A stretch of DNA of 64,000 nucleotides from contig JAGTXZ010000020.1 of NCBI GenBank assembly GCA_018398575.1, forward strand, positions 310,001-374,000, written 5' to 3'. Shown piece by piece: positions 1 through 11,255 of this stretch (positions within the stretch are counted from its first letter, which is position 1; each line of letters starts with the position of its first letter). Both the position numbers and the translations under genes were made by a program. The DNA comes from Ampelomyces quisqualis (taxonomy: Eukaryota; Ascomycota; Dothideomycetes; Pleosporales; Phaeosphaeriaceae). Below the pieces are notes generated by a model. The model saw only the letters and a list, made by a program, of their open reading frames with translations. It was not told the DNA's origin and ran no database searches.

Positions 1-585
1 TGAAGAATGCGAGCTTTTGAGACGAATAGGAGACGGGACTCGATCTGGGACACGACCGGACACGGGGCTTTGTCGGGTCCCGCAAATGCCAGTCTCCGAG
101 TATACATAGTAGAGCAGGAAATGTCTCCGGGACGCTCCGCACGTTTGATCTCTGGCCATATTTGTAGATACGTGATAGGACAGCAGGACAGGACAGTCCC
201 TGCACAGTAGACTTTGGAAAAGGACCGCATACTCACCGTATCGGGCGTACTGCAAGCTGCACTGCTCGCATGTGATTGCAGCATCGTTTTTGACTGGGAA
301 ACAATGTCAACATCATGATTTTATCCAAGAAGTCGAAGGCTTGGCATGATAGCTTTAGAAGTGGAGAGTGTTTTGAGGTGTGTTCGGTGACGGGACTACG
401 TCAACAACTCAAAGTCTTCGGGCTACTGTTACATATCACCACGTTTGACATTGCCATGTCACTATCTTGAGATACATAGAAGAGTCACAGCATGTCGGAG
501 ACACCGGAACACTGTGTGGACGATAACAAGCTTCAGATCAGAGTCGTAGTTTGTTGTTCATCGCCTACGCATCAAACAAGCGCAT
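1..585. other. Intergenic, 3' flank of eIF3b
   Basis: No reading frame here resembles a known protein and none is long or well composed. This is the 3' flank of the leftward eIF3b gene. A neighbouring gene outside the window may extend regulatory DNA into it. Confidence 0.5.
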
Positions 586-2805
586 CTACAAAACCTCCTC
601 CGACTCCTCAAGAATCTCCTCGACAATTTCCTCAATCTCTTCAAGGTGTCCATCTTCAGCCTGACCAGGCGCCTTGCCTTCAGCAGCATCAAGCTCGAGA
701 TCCGCACCCTCTTCCTGCAGCCTTTGAGTGACCTCCTCGCGCCAGCGCTTCCATTCCTCGAGCATCTCGCGACGTGCCTCGACAACAGCGCGGTTAGCAG
801 AGCTCTTCTTGGCGAGATCCTGCTCGTCAAAGACCTTGGAGTAGTTGCGCAAGTTCTTGCGGATCTCGGCTTGCTCCTCTTTGGAGAGCAGAGTAGGTGG
901 GCGCGGTCGCCAGAGCAGCTGCTTGAAGCCGTCGATATGCTCTTCACGTAGAAGCGTGCCCTTGAAATCGTACATGTGGTAACCGTTCTCCATGCGGTGA
1001 CGGAAAGCACTGGCAACAGTCGCAACGTATCGACCAGTGGGGTCCCACTCAATATCTGTGACGCCGTAATGCTCGACCGTCTCCATGAGCTGTAGATTGG
1101 CACTGAGCTCCTTGTCGCCCTTTTCGGACTCATCCTTGGGCTTCTCGAAGCTGAGATCGTAGAAGTCGAGCTCGAACGACTGTTGCGACTGGAGAGCAGC
1201 AACAACGACGAATCGACCCTTTGGCGACCAGTAGATTGCGTTGCTATTCTTCTTGTCGATAGTGCGGATGTGGCGGAAGTTACCTGGTGCACCGCCCTTC
1301 AGCTTCTCGGGTGCAAAGAATGATACAGCAGTCTTGGGCCCAACCGCAGCGCCTTGGATGGCTTCGCCAGTAGTGATGAGCACAAAGCGGTTACCCTTGG
1401 GTTCCCAGGCAAAGTTGATGACGGTGTCCTTGATTGAGTCAACAACTTCGACAGGCACACCCTTCTCGCGCACGCGGAAGATCTCGAGGTTAGTCGCAAG
1501 AGACTTTTTGGACTTGGAGTGGCGGTCGACCTTGACGCAGACATAGGCAGCATCCGATTGCCAGTGCAGCTTCGCATCTGACACGTTGAAGAGATTTCGG
1601 GTGCGGACAATCTCCTTTGAGGGAATGGTCATAAGACCGACCTTGGCGGGGTTGCTGCCGAGCTCAGGGGTCCAGTAGCAGAACAGCTGCTCGTATGTCT
1701 TGATGCCGTCGCGCTTGGGGGTGGCAGGAGCCCACTCGAAGTCCATGACACCCTCAATTTTGATCGACATCTTGTCGAGCAGGTTCATGCGGGGTAGCTC
1801 GTAGACGGCAATGGAGGAGCCCTGCGTCATGCGCGCGACGTATCTGTCGTCCGAGGACCACTTAAAGGTTGGCCACTGGAGCTTCTTCTTGACGGGGTTG
1901 CCGTCGGCGTCGGTGCCGCCGGGCACGTCGATGGTCTGGAAGGAGCGTAGGGGCTTTCCCGTGGCAATGTCCCAGATGATGTAGTTCTTGCCGTCGTCCT
2001 CGAGGCTCAGCGTGGGGACGGGGTTATTCTCGTCGACCTGCAGCGGGCGGTGGGACCAGGTGGTGAGGTACTGCTCGCCGGGCGAGTAGTCGACCAGGTT
2101 GACGCCGGGGTGGGCGAAGCGCTTCTGCCTGCTCCACGCGCGCCCGCCCCACAGCTGCACGCCCTGGGCGTGCATCGACGTGAGATAGGTTCCGCGCGGC
2201 GACCACTGGATGAAGGACTCGGTCCAGTTCTCGCGGTCGACAATCTGCTCGGGCGCATCGTCCTTGTCGTTCCAGAAGACGCCGACCTTTTCGGCGCGGT
2301 AGAAGGCCATCTGGTCGCGGCTGTCCGGGTCGCCAAGCCACCAGCGCAGGTGCTCCTTCTGCTCAAACGGCGGCACCTGGGGCGCGTGGTACTCGTCGTC
2401 GATGCGGCCCTCCTTGCCGTAGCGGTCGATGTCGGTGAGCTTGTTGACGGCCATGGTGTGTCTCTTGTCGAGGGCGCTGCCGTGGAGCTGCTTGACCGCG
2501 GCCACGGCCTCGGCGGGCGCGCTGTACTCGACAAACGCGTAGCCCTCCGTCTTGCCGTCGTCCCCCACCGGCATGTGCACGCCCTCGTCCTTGACCCGCC
2601 CGACGCTGTTCAGCTTGCGCAGCACAAACTTGACCAGCTTGCCCTTGCTGTCCTCGGGCACCACGGGCAGTCCGTCAATCACCACAAACGCATCGAGGCC
2701 CTCGTCGAGACGCACTTGGAACTGCTCTTCAATGTCGGCAAAGTCGACTTGCGACTCGTCGAACTCGTCGTCCTCCATGGGGAGGTTTTCGTACGAGGGT
2801 GCCAT
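586..2805 (-). CDS. PRT1: Translation initiation factor eIF3 subunit B
   Basis: Scaffold subunit of the eIF3 complex, which binds the 40S ribosomal subunit in the cytoplasm and recruits initiation factors and mRNA. The frame is intronless and gives 739 residues, the usual fungal length. An acidic N-terminus (MAPSYENLPMEDDEFDES) is followed by an RRM at about residues 40-125 (start AFVVIDGLPVVP, later GYAFVEYS), then a large WD40-like propeller (about 190-640) and a helical acidic C-terminus that in this family binds eIF3g/i. I chose the Met at 2805 because the conserved N-terminus starts there. An in-frame Met at 2853 would add only 16 Thr/Pro-rich residues. Identification is by sequence recognition and is very secure; the domain limits are estimates. 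Confidence 0.95.
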   Translation of the reverse strand: MAPSYENLPMEDDEFDESQVDFADIEEQFQVRLDEGLDAFVVIDGLPVVPEDSKGKLVKFVLRKLNSVGRVKDEGVHMPVGDDGKTEGYAFVEYSAPAEAVAAVKQLHGSALDKRHTMAVNKLTDIDRYGKEGRIDDEYHAPQVPPFEQKEHLRWWLGDPDSRDQMAFYRAEKVGVFWNDKDDAPEQIVDRENWTESFIQWSPRGTYLTSMHAQGVQLWGGRAWSRQKRFAHPGVNLVDYSPGEQYLTTWSHRPLQVDENNPVPTLSLEDDGKNYIIWDIATGKPLRSFQTIDVPGGTDADGNPVKKKLQWPTFKWSSDDRYVARMTQGSSIAVYELPRMNLLDKMSIKIEGVMDFEWAPATPKRDGIKTYEQLFCYWTPELGSNPAKVGLMTIPSKEIVRTRNLFNVSDAKLHWQSDAAYVCVKVDRHSKSKKSLATNLEIFRVREKGVPVEVVDSIKDTVINFAWEPKGNRFVLITTGEAIQGAAVGPKTAVSFFAPEKLKGGAPGNFRHIRTIDKKNSNAIYWSPKGRFVVVAALQSQQSFELDFYDLSFEKPKDESEKGDKELSANLQLMETVEHYGVTDIEWDPTGRYVATVASAFRHRMENGYHMYDFKGTLLREEHIDGFKQLLWRPRPPTLLSKEEQAEIRKNLRNYSKVFDEQDLAKKSSANRAVVEARREMLEEWKRWREEVTQRLQEEGADLELDAAEGKAPGQAEDGHLEEIEEIVEEILEESEEVL

Positions 2806-3091
2806 GGGTGCGCGTCGTGTAGTTGCGGTTGTCGTGGTGGGGGGTCTCGTCAAAATTCCAAAGTGCTGCCCGCTTATCTAAGGTATCATACGCCCCGCAC
2901 AGCCCCTTAGCCAATCAAGTATGATTATGTCAGCTTATCCCTCAGCAACCCACGCGGAACTGAGCTTTGGGCACGGGCCCAGAAATACTTACATAAGCTC
3001 GGCAGAGCGGGGCTAGTCAAGTGTCACGTGCAGCGCCTTCGTTTGCACTCATTTTCATCTCATTATTCTGCCATTACTCATTACTACGTAT
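2806..3091. promoter_or_regulatory. eIF3b promoter region
   Basis: Region upstream of eIF3b. It holds a CCAAT box at 2911-2915, about 105 bp from the start codon, and a CACGTG E-box at 3025-3030. Both are typical fungal promoter elements; their use here is inferred. If the ArfGAP gene ends at 3328 the region extends to 3327. Confidence 0.4.
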
Positions 3092-3344
3092 CTACCGGCG
3101 CCGAAGCCGAGTAGAAACCAAGTCATGCCATCTCTCACCAAGGAAATATCGTACATGAATCGAACACGATATCTGCATCATCATGGCTGTGGCCCTGCTA
3201 CATCTCAAGTCGAATCGCAAAACCCACGTGTTTGTCGTGTCAACCTGTCGAAGCCCACCGCACGATGCCACAAGCCGCCCATGGAAGGAAAGCACTAAAG
3301 GAAAAGTATCGTAAGCATCAATCAGCTCTACAACCCGCGCTTAC
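3092..3344 (-). other. Candidate 3' intron plus alternative last exon of the ArfGAP gene
   Basis: On the minus strand 3344-3295 reads as a good 50-nt fungal intron: GTAAGC donor, GCTTAC branch-like site and a pyrimidine-rich TTTAG acceptor. It contains the TAG at 3328 that ends the retained-intron protein. Splicing keeps the frame open to a stop at 3092 and would replace the last 5 residues with about 67 new ones. The predicted tail looks low in conservation, so this may be 3'UTR splicing or an alternative form. Confidence 0.4.
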
Positions 3345-6300
3345 CGTCAGACGTCTCGCCGTTGGGGCTCTTGACCAACCTTCCACCCGCCGATACGCGT
3401 TTCTGAAGCCGTGCATCTCGCTCCCTAGCCCTCTCAGATGGTGTGCTCCCGTTACCGGCCATGATCGACGGAAGATGAGTGGGTATTTCGCCAGACGAAC
3501 TGGCCACACTTCCAATGACTGAAGGTCCGAGACGTTTGCCTGCGCGCTGATCCGTCTTAACGTCCACATATGAGCGTGCTGAAGCACTGAGCGGAATAGG
3601 CGCAGGCAAACTCGGCAAATCTGCCCCGTTCTGCAAGAGCAGCTCAGCGACCGAAAACGGCTTTCGGTGAGGTTGTGGGTTTGCAGTCGCGGGCCGAGCA
3701 CCAGGGCCAGGAGAGCCAGCTGGAGACACTGTCGCAGAAGGAGATGCAGGATCCGCCGCAGCAAGTGCCAAGAACACGACGTGGGTGCCTCTAGACCGGT
3801 CGCGTGAATTTGGGTTCGCTCGCAGCGCAAGTGCATAGAGTACACTCGAGATGTCGTTCTTCTTCACCGAAGCTAGGAGCGTCTCTTCGGCATTGGCATA
3901 ATGCGACATGCTAGGTGATATAGGTGTCACATATGCTCGATCCGCATACTTGGACGTAATGAAGTGCAGTCTCTGCTCCCTGGTCGACATAGGTCCAGGT
4001 TTCTGACTGGGATCTAGACGAGCTTCCCAGATTTGGTTGCTGATTCGGTTTCCGACCTTGACGAGTATTTCGACAATATCTGGCGTGAAAGACGTCACGT
4101 CCAACGTAAGCGAGCGTACTTTGCTGATGTGAGTTCCCAGCGAACGGTGGATGCCACTGCACTCGATGCAGATGACGATGCCGAGATTGATCGACACCCA
4201 GTCGACTTTGGTCTCGGAGCCGCAGTCTGCGCACACTTTGTTGTTGGGCTCGGCGTCCCGGACTTGCTGAAGTAGCTTTCCTTCTTCTGCAGATGATTCG
4301 TCTCTTCGGTAGCTTGGTCGATCACCAACTGTCGCATGACGTGCTGGAGCTTTCGAGCTGTAGTTGTTGCGATGACTTGACAGTGAAGGGCTCTTGCCTG
4401 TCAGCACTGACGCAATGTCACGGCGGGTCTGGCCTGGCAGAGAGTCGGTTGAAGGTCTGTCGCTCTTACCGACAGTCTCGACAGCAGTTTGCAAGGCATT
4501 ATTGACCGCATTGATCCACGATTTCATGTCGTCCTCGTTTGTAGCCTGGTACACGCGAGTGTACTGCGGCGTGATGACTTCGAAACAGAATCGACGATCC
4601 GCATTTCGAGCCTCACGCACTGAAGCCATGCGGAGGTCAATTGGATCCATGTGAAGCTCGAGACTCTGCTTCCAGTTGGTGTACTCGGAAAGCTTGCCTT
4701 GATCAAGAACAACCCAGAACCTAGACACTGTCAGAAAATACTCGGTTGACACAAGATACGGATACTCACTTGTGCCATGCTTGCTTGTTCAAGCCCTTGG
4801 GATCTACATGACTACCAGGTCGGCTAAGCGCCCACAGAAGGCCTTCTTTGCGATGTGCGCCATGACAGCCCTCTGCGATCACGCTGAGGTCTTTCTCTTC
4901 AAGATCTCTAATACCCTTGAACTTGTCGGCTTGCGGTGTACCTGTGGCGAGACTCCCTCTTCGTGCCTCTGGGCTTTGCGAAGATGAGACTGTGGGAACG
5001 CTGTTCGTCGATGAAGTCTGCGGTGGGCTGATAGTACTCTGGAAGACAGGTACTATGCTCGCCTTACGCCCAGGGGGTTCTACCTCTGACCTTGATGCTA
5101 CCTTTGGCGTGCTCCCATTCGCGGCCGCTACCGAGGCGATCTGACCTGTTGGTGGCTCATCAAAGGTCTTCTTGATCTTCTCTAGTGCCCGCCTTTTCTC
5201 TTCACGTTCGGTTCGCTGCATCTGGAATTCTTTATCGGCTTCCTTGACTTCGACACTAAGGGCTTCTAATTGCGGCAGCATGGTGTCGATCTTCTTCCCT
5301 GTGTCCAGAAAGTACTTTGCTTGCGCGTCCGCATATCGAGTCAAATGTGAAAGAATATCTTGGTCCTTCCTGCCTCCATGCAGATCTTGCATGAACGAGG
5401 AGTAATCAAAACGCTTGAGCTCGAAGTTGCGCCTCTTGGACTGATACTTGGAGTCTGTTTCAGCTCGTTTCTTTTCCTTCAACGAATCTGTCCGTTGACC
5501 AAGATACCGACTCAAGTATTGATAGTAGTCTTTGCTCTCCTCCTCGAAATCTTTTCGCTTGGTCTCAGCTTGTTTTATGTCGATGTTGTACAACTTGTGT
5601 ATCGGATCGATAATGGACTTTTGTATGTTGGTAGTGTTGGTCCGTTCATAAGCCAGAATCTCCTTCGCAATCTTGTCGAAGTAGTTGTCGATCGCAGGCT
5701 GTACCGCGTTTGCGTTCGAGGAAGATGCTTCCTTGAGGGCATCGATAAGGTCCGACATGGCGTTGTTGCAACTGACCTGCGCCTCGAGAGCGGCTTCAGC
5801 TCGCTTGAGAACCTTCTTCCACCTCATGCGCATGTTGCCGGTCTTTTGCTCCAGCGACTTCATTGTTGCCCGGAACAGGGGTCCATCCTCTGTTTGGCTC
5901 AGATCTTCGCCTGGGCGCGACACGTCCAGCTTCAGCGGCGTGCTATTGCTTGTAAGTGTTGTGTTCTGACTCGGTATCAGACCCAGAGCATTCTCGGGTA
6001 TGGAATCGAACGTAGGCGATTTTGTAGGGATGTCCCACTCCCTGCCCTCGTCGGCTGAATCGCTGACACGCGAATCTATCGACTGTGAGGAAGGTACGCG
6101 TAATCGAGGAGGGACATGAAGATCCAAGTGCGGAGATGGAGACTTTGGGCTTTGGTTCAGTCGCGCAGTATCTGGCTGCGTCAGCTGAGATCCCATGTGG
6201 CGCAGTTTGATTCTTACTTTGCACCCAGAAAGCGAAGTTTGCCAAAGTTTCTAGCTTGTGCGCGCGCTGGTCATACTCGACAAACTTCATCATGTTAGCA

Positions 6301-7040
6301 TTGTCTCACAATGCACAGACATGTGTAACAAACACTGCAGCTCGTGCGCCAACCTCCACCACGGCTCTCCGTCGCCTTGGGAGGAGTCCATTTCCAGGAC
6401 CACTGAAATTGCACCGAGGAACTTCCGCCTGTTGTGTAATCTCCTACAAGCTCGACTTGCGGGTTCTTGTGCAGGTTCGGATTGGCCTGGAACTCCCTCG
6501 TCACCAGGTTGTCCAATTCCTTGGAGCTGGATGCGAAGACGAAAGTCAGACCGTTGATGACTGTGTCGACCACGCCTAACGGCGCAATGCTGGATGCGCT
6601 ATTGACATTGTATATGCTCGGTACCGCTAGATGCTGTCGAAGAATGAAGGTAAAGTTGAACGTGAGCTCCTCGTCATTCGGGAGTCGGATAAGAAAGGTG
6701 GGTGGACCGTCGTTGGACGAGACTGATTCGGGATCCTACGATTGATGCTTAGCATGGCCAGCTGCATGAACGCTCCAAGAACGAACCTGAACATAGTCGA
6801 TAACACTGTCGTCGCCAAAATCTCGCCTCGCGCCATAGCGGGTCGCGGGAAAGCCGTTGGGCGTGATGTTCAGGAGGATGCGATTGCGGGCGTTGGTGAT
6901 GTTGACAGAAGCGACCGAGACTGTTGCAAGTCAGCACTCCATTCCGCGACGTGACGATCCGGGGAGGTCTACATACATCGCGTCTGGTCGCGCAGACACA
7001 GGGAGTCATTCTCGCCTGTTTTGCTGCTGACAGCCCCCAT
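3328..7040 (-). CDS. BAR-PH-ArfGAP protein, Csx2/ADAP-like Arf GTPase activator
   Basis: Stimulates GTP hydrolysis on Arf at curved membranes in vesicle traffic. Six exons: 7040-6977, 6920-6787, 6735-6334, 6284-6218, 6171-4770 and 4720-3328; introns are 46-56 nt and phases agree at every junction, giving 1153 residues. The N-terminal part (MGAVSSKTGENDSLCLRDQT) is the fungal Csx2-type domain. A BAR helical region spans about residues 320-560, and a PH domain about 655-775 is crossed by the last intron (HK/FWVV). The ArfGAP zinc finger follows, with cysteines at about 853, 856, 874 and 877 and the arginine finger in IHRSLG. A Ser/Pro-rich linker and ankyrin-like helices come after it. The start is the first Met before the conserved LRDQTRF segment. 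A further 3' intron may extend the protein. Confidence 0.9.
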
Positions 7041-8293
7041 GCCAAAGAAAAGCTAAGCTGTGGAGCTCGCTCGGGGCGGAGAGAAACCCTCGGGATGGCT
7101 CACGTCGCACTGAATGGACCCGTAGAGTGCTGAAGCATGCCGTGGCGCCAAGTTGGGTGAGCAGCAAGGTGTGGGAGACTTGCGTCGGGTTGGTCGTAAT
7201 GCAGGTGGAGCTTAATTAATATGGGGTGCCGGCGCGCGCTTCGGAGTTTGGAGGGGGAGAGGAGCGCGCTATGATTAGACCACGCGGGGTTGGACCGAGT
7301 ACGAGTATAACTGCGGGTACGTCTGTTTTCAAAGTGAATAAAGCCTGTGGGATAACACTGGAAAGCCACGCAGTGCTGCGGTGGAGAGTAGGAGTGCCGT
7401 CCAAGCCGAGAGCGGTGGGATGTTGGAGATGGGGGAGGAACAAGAGCTGTGTCGATCAGGACCGGGCAGGAAAGACTCAAGCACGTGTGAATGCTCTCTT
7501 TCGCGCCTCACGCTAGTTGTCGACCATGGCCAGGTGGAAGCGGTGTCATGCAGAAACGGCTACGGGTCGGACACGAGACAAAGGCGTCGGAAGCATGATT
7601 GTTGTCACTTGCACTGCGCAGCGGTGCCTGGTGACTCCAGCTACGGCTTGCATCCCGTACCTCGTCACTTCACACGCAGCTAGCAGGCAGAAGTGTTGCT
7701 CGGATGTATGACTGTGTCGTCTGGTCGGGCTGGTACCATGGCCATAGTCGCCCTACTCGATCGAGGTCCGGTCACATCTCGAAACAATCGTGAAGGCGCC
7801 GGGCGCAGACCCTAAGATGAGGCCAGGAACAGGATGATTAAGGAAGCCCTGCGATGGTCCATCAACCTCGTCGCAAACAGCAACTTTCCTCTCTTGCCGC
7901 AGGACCGACCTGCTGTCAGCCCCTATGCCTCTATTACCCGATAATGCATTTAAACCTCTGAACGTTCGATTGACGCCCACGTGACGCCGTTGACATGTGT
8001 CGCGTCCGAAAGGGGCAGTGATGCTCCATCGCCCGTCTTTGCGAGCCTGCCCAATCAGAATCTCCGCCTTTTCGCCGAACTTTTGACATCGATGCGCCCT
8101 CTCTCGACATGGAACATGTGTGTTTCGACCGTTGCTGTCTGTTCTGCCCGCAAGCTCGAAATCCTTGTCGAGGGCAATCAGCATTCGCCCACTGATCTTT
8201 CCAAGATCGCATACGAAGCGGCGCATCAACACACGACGAGCATCTGCTGGAAGAAACACACATTCACTTGCAGACCTCTTCACATTTCTCAAC
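7041..8293. promoter_or_regulatory. Divergent promoter between the ArfGAP gene and ATP11
   Basis: Long intergenic region between two divergent genes. I see no credible coding frame; the short frames overlap each other on both strands. A CCAAT box at 8051-8055 lies about 240 bp before the ATP11 start, fitting HAP-complex control of a mitochondrial gene. Confidence 0.45.
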
Positions 8294-9301
8294 ATGGCCC
8301 TTCGACTCCCAACCCTCCGTCACTGCTTACGGCAGCCCCTACCAAATCCACGTAACCTGCAGCGCCGATGGGCTCGTGTCCAAGATGTCCGCCTCCTCGC
8401 GACCGACGGCGCTCAGGAGCGCGTGCTGGCGAAATACAAGGAGAAACTCGAACGGGTCGCCAAAGAAAAGGGGCTCAGAGACGTCTCGGAGCTCAAAGAG
8501 CAATACAGAGACAAGATCGAGGAACTGCGGAAACAGGCAATCGTACCTGGAGCCACTGGACCATTGACACCGCCACCCTCGCCGGCAGCATCCCCATCAC
8601 AACCACAAGCCGCGCCATCGAGCCAGATGTCCCCATGGCCGTCACCGCCTCCTCCACCCACACCACAGAGCTCGACAGCACCGCCTCCGCCACCGCCAGG
8701 AGTCAAGACGCTCAACTCATTCCTCGATCTCGAAAAGGTCAGAGGATTGCCAGAGAAAGAGGTACAAGCCATTTGGCGCCTTCGACATGCCGGAAACTCA
8801 CAATCAATTCACTTTGCCGTTCCCGCCGGTGTGTTTCGATCTCTGCTCCAGACTGCGAAAAAACACCCGGCCTTCGTCCTCCCTATACCGCGCGAAATAC
8901 CACTTGAAGATGGATCAGTAGCGGCAGAAGGAGTGAAGACACAACAAGCGGCAGAGCTACACTATCTACAATTTGCACACCCACACGTCGACACAACCAC
9001 GCTTCTCTTCACGTCGCTCGCCGAGTTCAAGCTGCGTGGCGAATTTGCGAGTCCCCATACTACGGTCACTTTCCACCAAGAGCTGGCGGACAGCCATGAT
9101 CTAGTGTTGGGACAAGGAATGGTCATTGAGAACAAGGGTGTCAGTGTAGATGAGGCGAGGTGGCTGGTCATGTGTATGCAGAAATTCTATGTGCAAAGCG
9201 AAGCGGGCAAGGGTCGAGGAGAGCTGTTGAACATGTTCACAAAGGGAGACAGTAGATTTCAGGTGGAAAGGTTGATTGACGAGGCAGAAAAAGTCGTGTA
9301 A
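8294..9301 (+). CDS. ATP11: F1-ATP synthase assembly chaperone Atp11 (ATPAF1)
   Basis: Mitochondrial matrix chaperone that binds free F1 beta subunits during assembly of ATP synthase. Single exon, 335 residues from the Met at 8294. The first ~40 residues are basic and lack acidic residues (MALRLPTLRHCLRQPLPNPR), a typical matrix presequence. An alpha-helical stretch and a Pro-rich linker follow, then the ATP11 core (LNSFLDLEKVRGLPEKEVQA, then AELHYLQFAH and LGQGMVIENKGVS) to the C-terminus. The frame is open upstream to a Met at 8120, but that extension is less presequence-like and unlikely to be used. It is convergent with the reductase gene 120 bp downstream. Confidence 0.9.
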   Translation: MALRLPTLRHCLRQPLPNPRNLQRRWARVQDVRLLATDGAQERVLAKYKEKLERVAKEKGLRDVSELKEQYRDKIEELRKQAIVPGATGPLTPPPSPAASPSQPQAAPSSQMSPWPSPPPPPTPQSSTAPPPPPPGVKTLNSFLDLEKVRGLPEKEVQAIWRLRHAGNSQSIHFAVPAGVFRSLLQTAKKHPAFVLPIPREIPLEDGSVAAEGVKTQQAAELHYLQFAHPHVDTTTLLFTSLAEFKLRGEFASPHTTVTFHQELADSHDLVLGQGMVIENKGVSVDEARWLVMCMQKFYVQSEAGKGRGELLNMFTKGDSRFQVERLIDEAEKVV

Positions 9302-9421
9302 ATATACAAAATGCTTGAGGTAGAGATGTAACTGTACGTATCCATGCCATGTGTCCACGAATCAACGAAACTGTACTCCGCTTGCACGGCCGGATCCCCT
9401 CTCCATCCAGTCCATGAGCTC

Positions 9422-10465
9422 TCACCTCTTCCCCCTCCCCTCCAACTTCTTCTTCAACGCCTCACAACTCCGCCTAATCCCCTCCTCCAACCCCACTCGT
9501 GGAACATACCCCAACACCCTCCTCGCCTTCCCAATACTCACATAGCGCTCCCTACACCCATCACTCACCACCCCCCTACTAAACCCCTCCGCACCCACAC
9601 ACTCCGCTGCCAGCCCCATACACCACGCCAGCCCCTCTGGCACCCTAATTTGAAACCTAGGCACGTGTCCGAATTCCTTCCACACAGCGATACACATATC
9701 CCGCGGCGTGAGCGGCTCGCCATTCGACAAGAAAAACGCCTGGCCCGCTGCCGTTTGACTGTTGAGCAAGTTGCCCGCTGCGAGGATGTGAGCGTCAGCT
9801 ACGTTACCGACGTAGACAAAGTCCTGGAGATTAGTCGCCGGGCCGAGAATGAATGGGGTGCCGGACGCAGCGATGAGCGCGTGGATCGTTGGGATGAGCG
9901 TTGTGTCTGCCTCGCCCAAGATTGGTGCGGGGCGCAGTGCACATGTGGGGAAGGTGGGAGAAGAGGCGGATAAGACGAGGGATTCGGCGAGGGCTTTGGA
10001 TTGGCCGTAGGATGTGTGTGCGCGGCCCGTGGGCCAGGATTCGTTGATGTTGCGGAAGTCGGCCGAGAGTTCGTCGAGTACAACTGTAATGCTGCTTGTG
10101 TATACGAGTCCCTTTGCGCCGGATGACTTTGCTGCGGTGATGACGTTTCGTGTCCCTTCGATGTTGATCTTGAAGACGGCGTCGGAGCCCTTCATTGAGT
10201 AGCGCGCTGCGCCTAGGGGGAATACGCCGACGGTGTGGATTACCATGGCGGGTTTGACTTCGTCGAAGACTTTCTGAAGAGCGGAGAGATCATGGACGTT
10301 GGCTCGAACATAGCGGACTTCGGTGGGGAAGGCGCTGCTGCCGAGCGATGGCGGGTTGATATCGACTGCGGTGACAGAGAAGCGTTTTGTTTCGAGAAGC
10401 GCGGAGACAATAGCTGTACCCAGAAATCCACAGCCCCCCGTAACTAAGATGTTGATTTGATCCAT
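9422..10465 (-). CDS. 3beta-HSD/sterol-4alpha-carboxylate dehydrogenase-like NAD(P) reductase
   Basis: Extended short-chain dehydrogenase of the 3beta-hydroxysteroid dehydrogenase/Erg26 family; 347 residues, no intron. The N-terminal Rossmann motif is clear (ILVTGGCGFLGTAIV), with an acidic cofactor residue after the second strand (TAVDIN) that favours NAD+. The catalytic YxxxK is present (SYGQSKALAES), preceded by the serine region VYTSSITVV. FVYVGNVADAHILA is the usual downstream family motif. Its length fits Erg26, but orthology to the ergosterol enzyme is not proven: fungi carry several paralogues acting on sterols, sugars or secondary metabolites. No membrane anchor is obvious. Function beyond an NAD-dependent oxidation of a hydroxyl group is inference. 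Confidence 0.8.
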   Translation of the reverse strand: MDQINILVTGGCGFLGTAIVSALLETKRFSVTAVDINPPSLGSSAFPTEVRYVRANVHDLSALQKVFDEVKPAMVIHTVGVFPLGAARYSMKGSDAVFKINIEGTRNVITAAKSSGAKGLVYTSSITVVLDELSADFRNINESWPTGRAHTSYGQSKALAESLVLSASSPTFPTCALRPAPILGEADTTLIPTIHALIAASGTPFILGPATNLQDFVYVGNVADAHILAAGNLLNSQTAAGQAFFLSNGEPLTPRDMCIAVWKEFGHVPRFQIRVPEGLAWCMGLAAECVGAEGFSRGVVSDGCRERYVSIGKARRVLGYVPRVGLEEGIRRSCEALKKKLEGRGKR

Positions 10466-11255
10466 ATTGTGGTTCCGTTTTAGGAAGTTGCGGATGGATA
10501 TTTAAAGCGCAACTTCAAGTGTGAAGAGTGCGATTCGTCCTCTGTCTCCTGTCCGCATGATAGATTCCGTCTCTTTCTGTTTGTCAGCCAAGTTTCTGGC
10601 TTATTTCCAGCCCGAATGTGTATTTTGCAAGTGTTTTCGAGGACTCGAATAAGATCGTAGGCGGGTTCACTGAGGTCAAACGGGTGGACATGACACGAAA
10701 TCGTCCTTCCCACTTTGGGCTTAGCCAGACTTGGTCAAGGACAGCATTGAATACTTTCCCTCTTCTCAAAAATCGGTCAGAAATTAGTGCTGATATCAAT
10801 TTATTTGCACACGACCATGGTCTAGTACGCATAGTTCTGATGAGCAATTTAATCAACAAAGACTCGCATAGTAAGTGAATTGTCCTGCACAAGCAATGTT
10901 ATATTTTAGCTCAGTACAAACATCACAATCTGCAAGATTTTATCGGTAGCGTGAAAAGGAAAAATTACCTCGAAACTCGAGGAGTGGACGGGGCCCAAAG
11001 AACAAAAATGGACCTGATGCCCTGAGAGACAGCAATAGGAAATGTTCCTTCAGCGTGGGACCTCATCACCGACTACAAAATCTTCGGAAGTAACAGACTT
11101 CATAAGCGTTTAGCTGCTAAGTCTTGAAACCAGAGCCTGAGTAGCTCTCTTGTATGCCAAGGCTAATGTCATGATCCTAGGCCAGTGTTTCTAAATCGCT
11201 CAGCGTGCTGATCGACGATGCCTGACTCCATCTCGTTCCAATCTGAAGGAGAGTC

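Noticed and set aside
2050..2910. 286-residue plus-strand frame opposite eIF3b
   Set aside because: It is antisense to a certain coding sequence, its composition is that of a GC-rich shadow frame, and no domain is visible.
7216..7711. Overlapping short frames upstream of ATP11
   Set aside because: They overlap on both strands, none shows a domain or hydrophobic pattern, and they lie in a divergent promoter.
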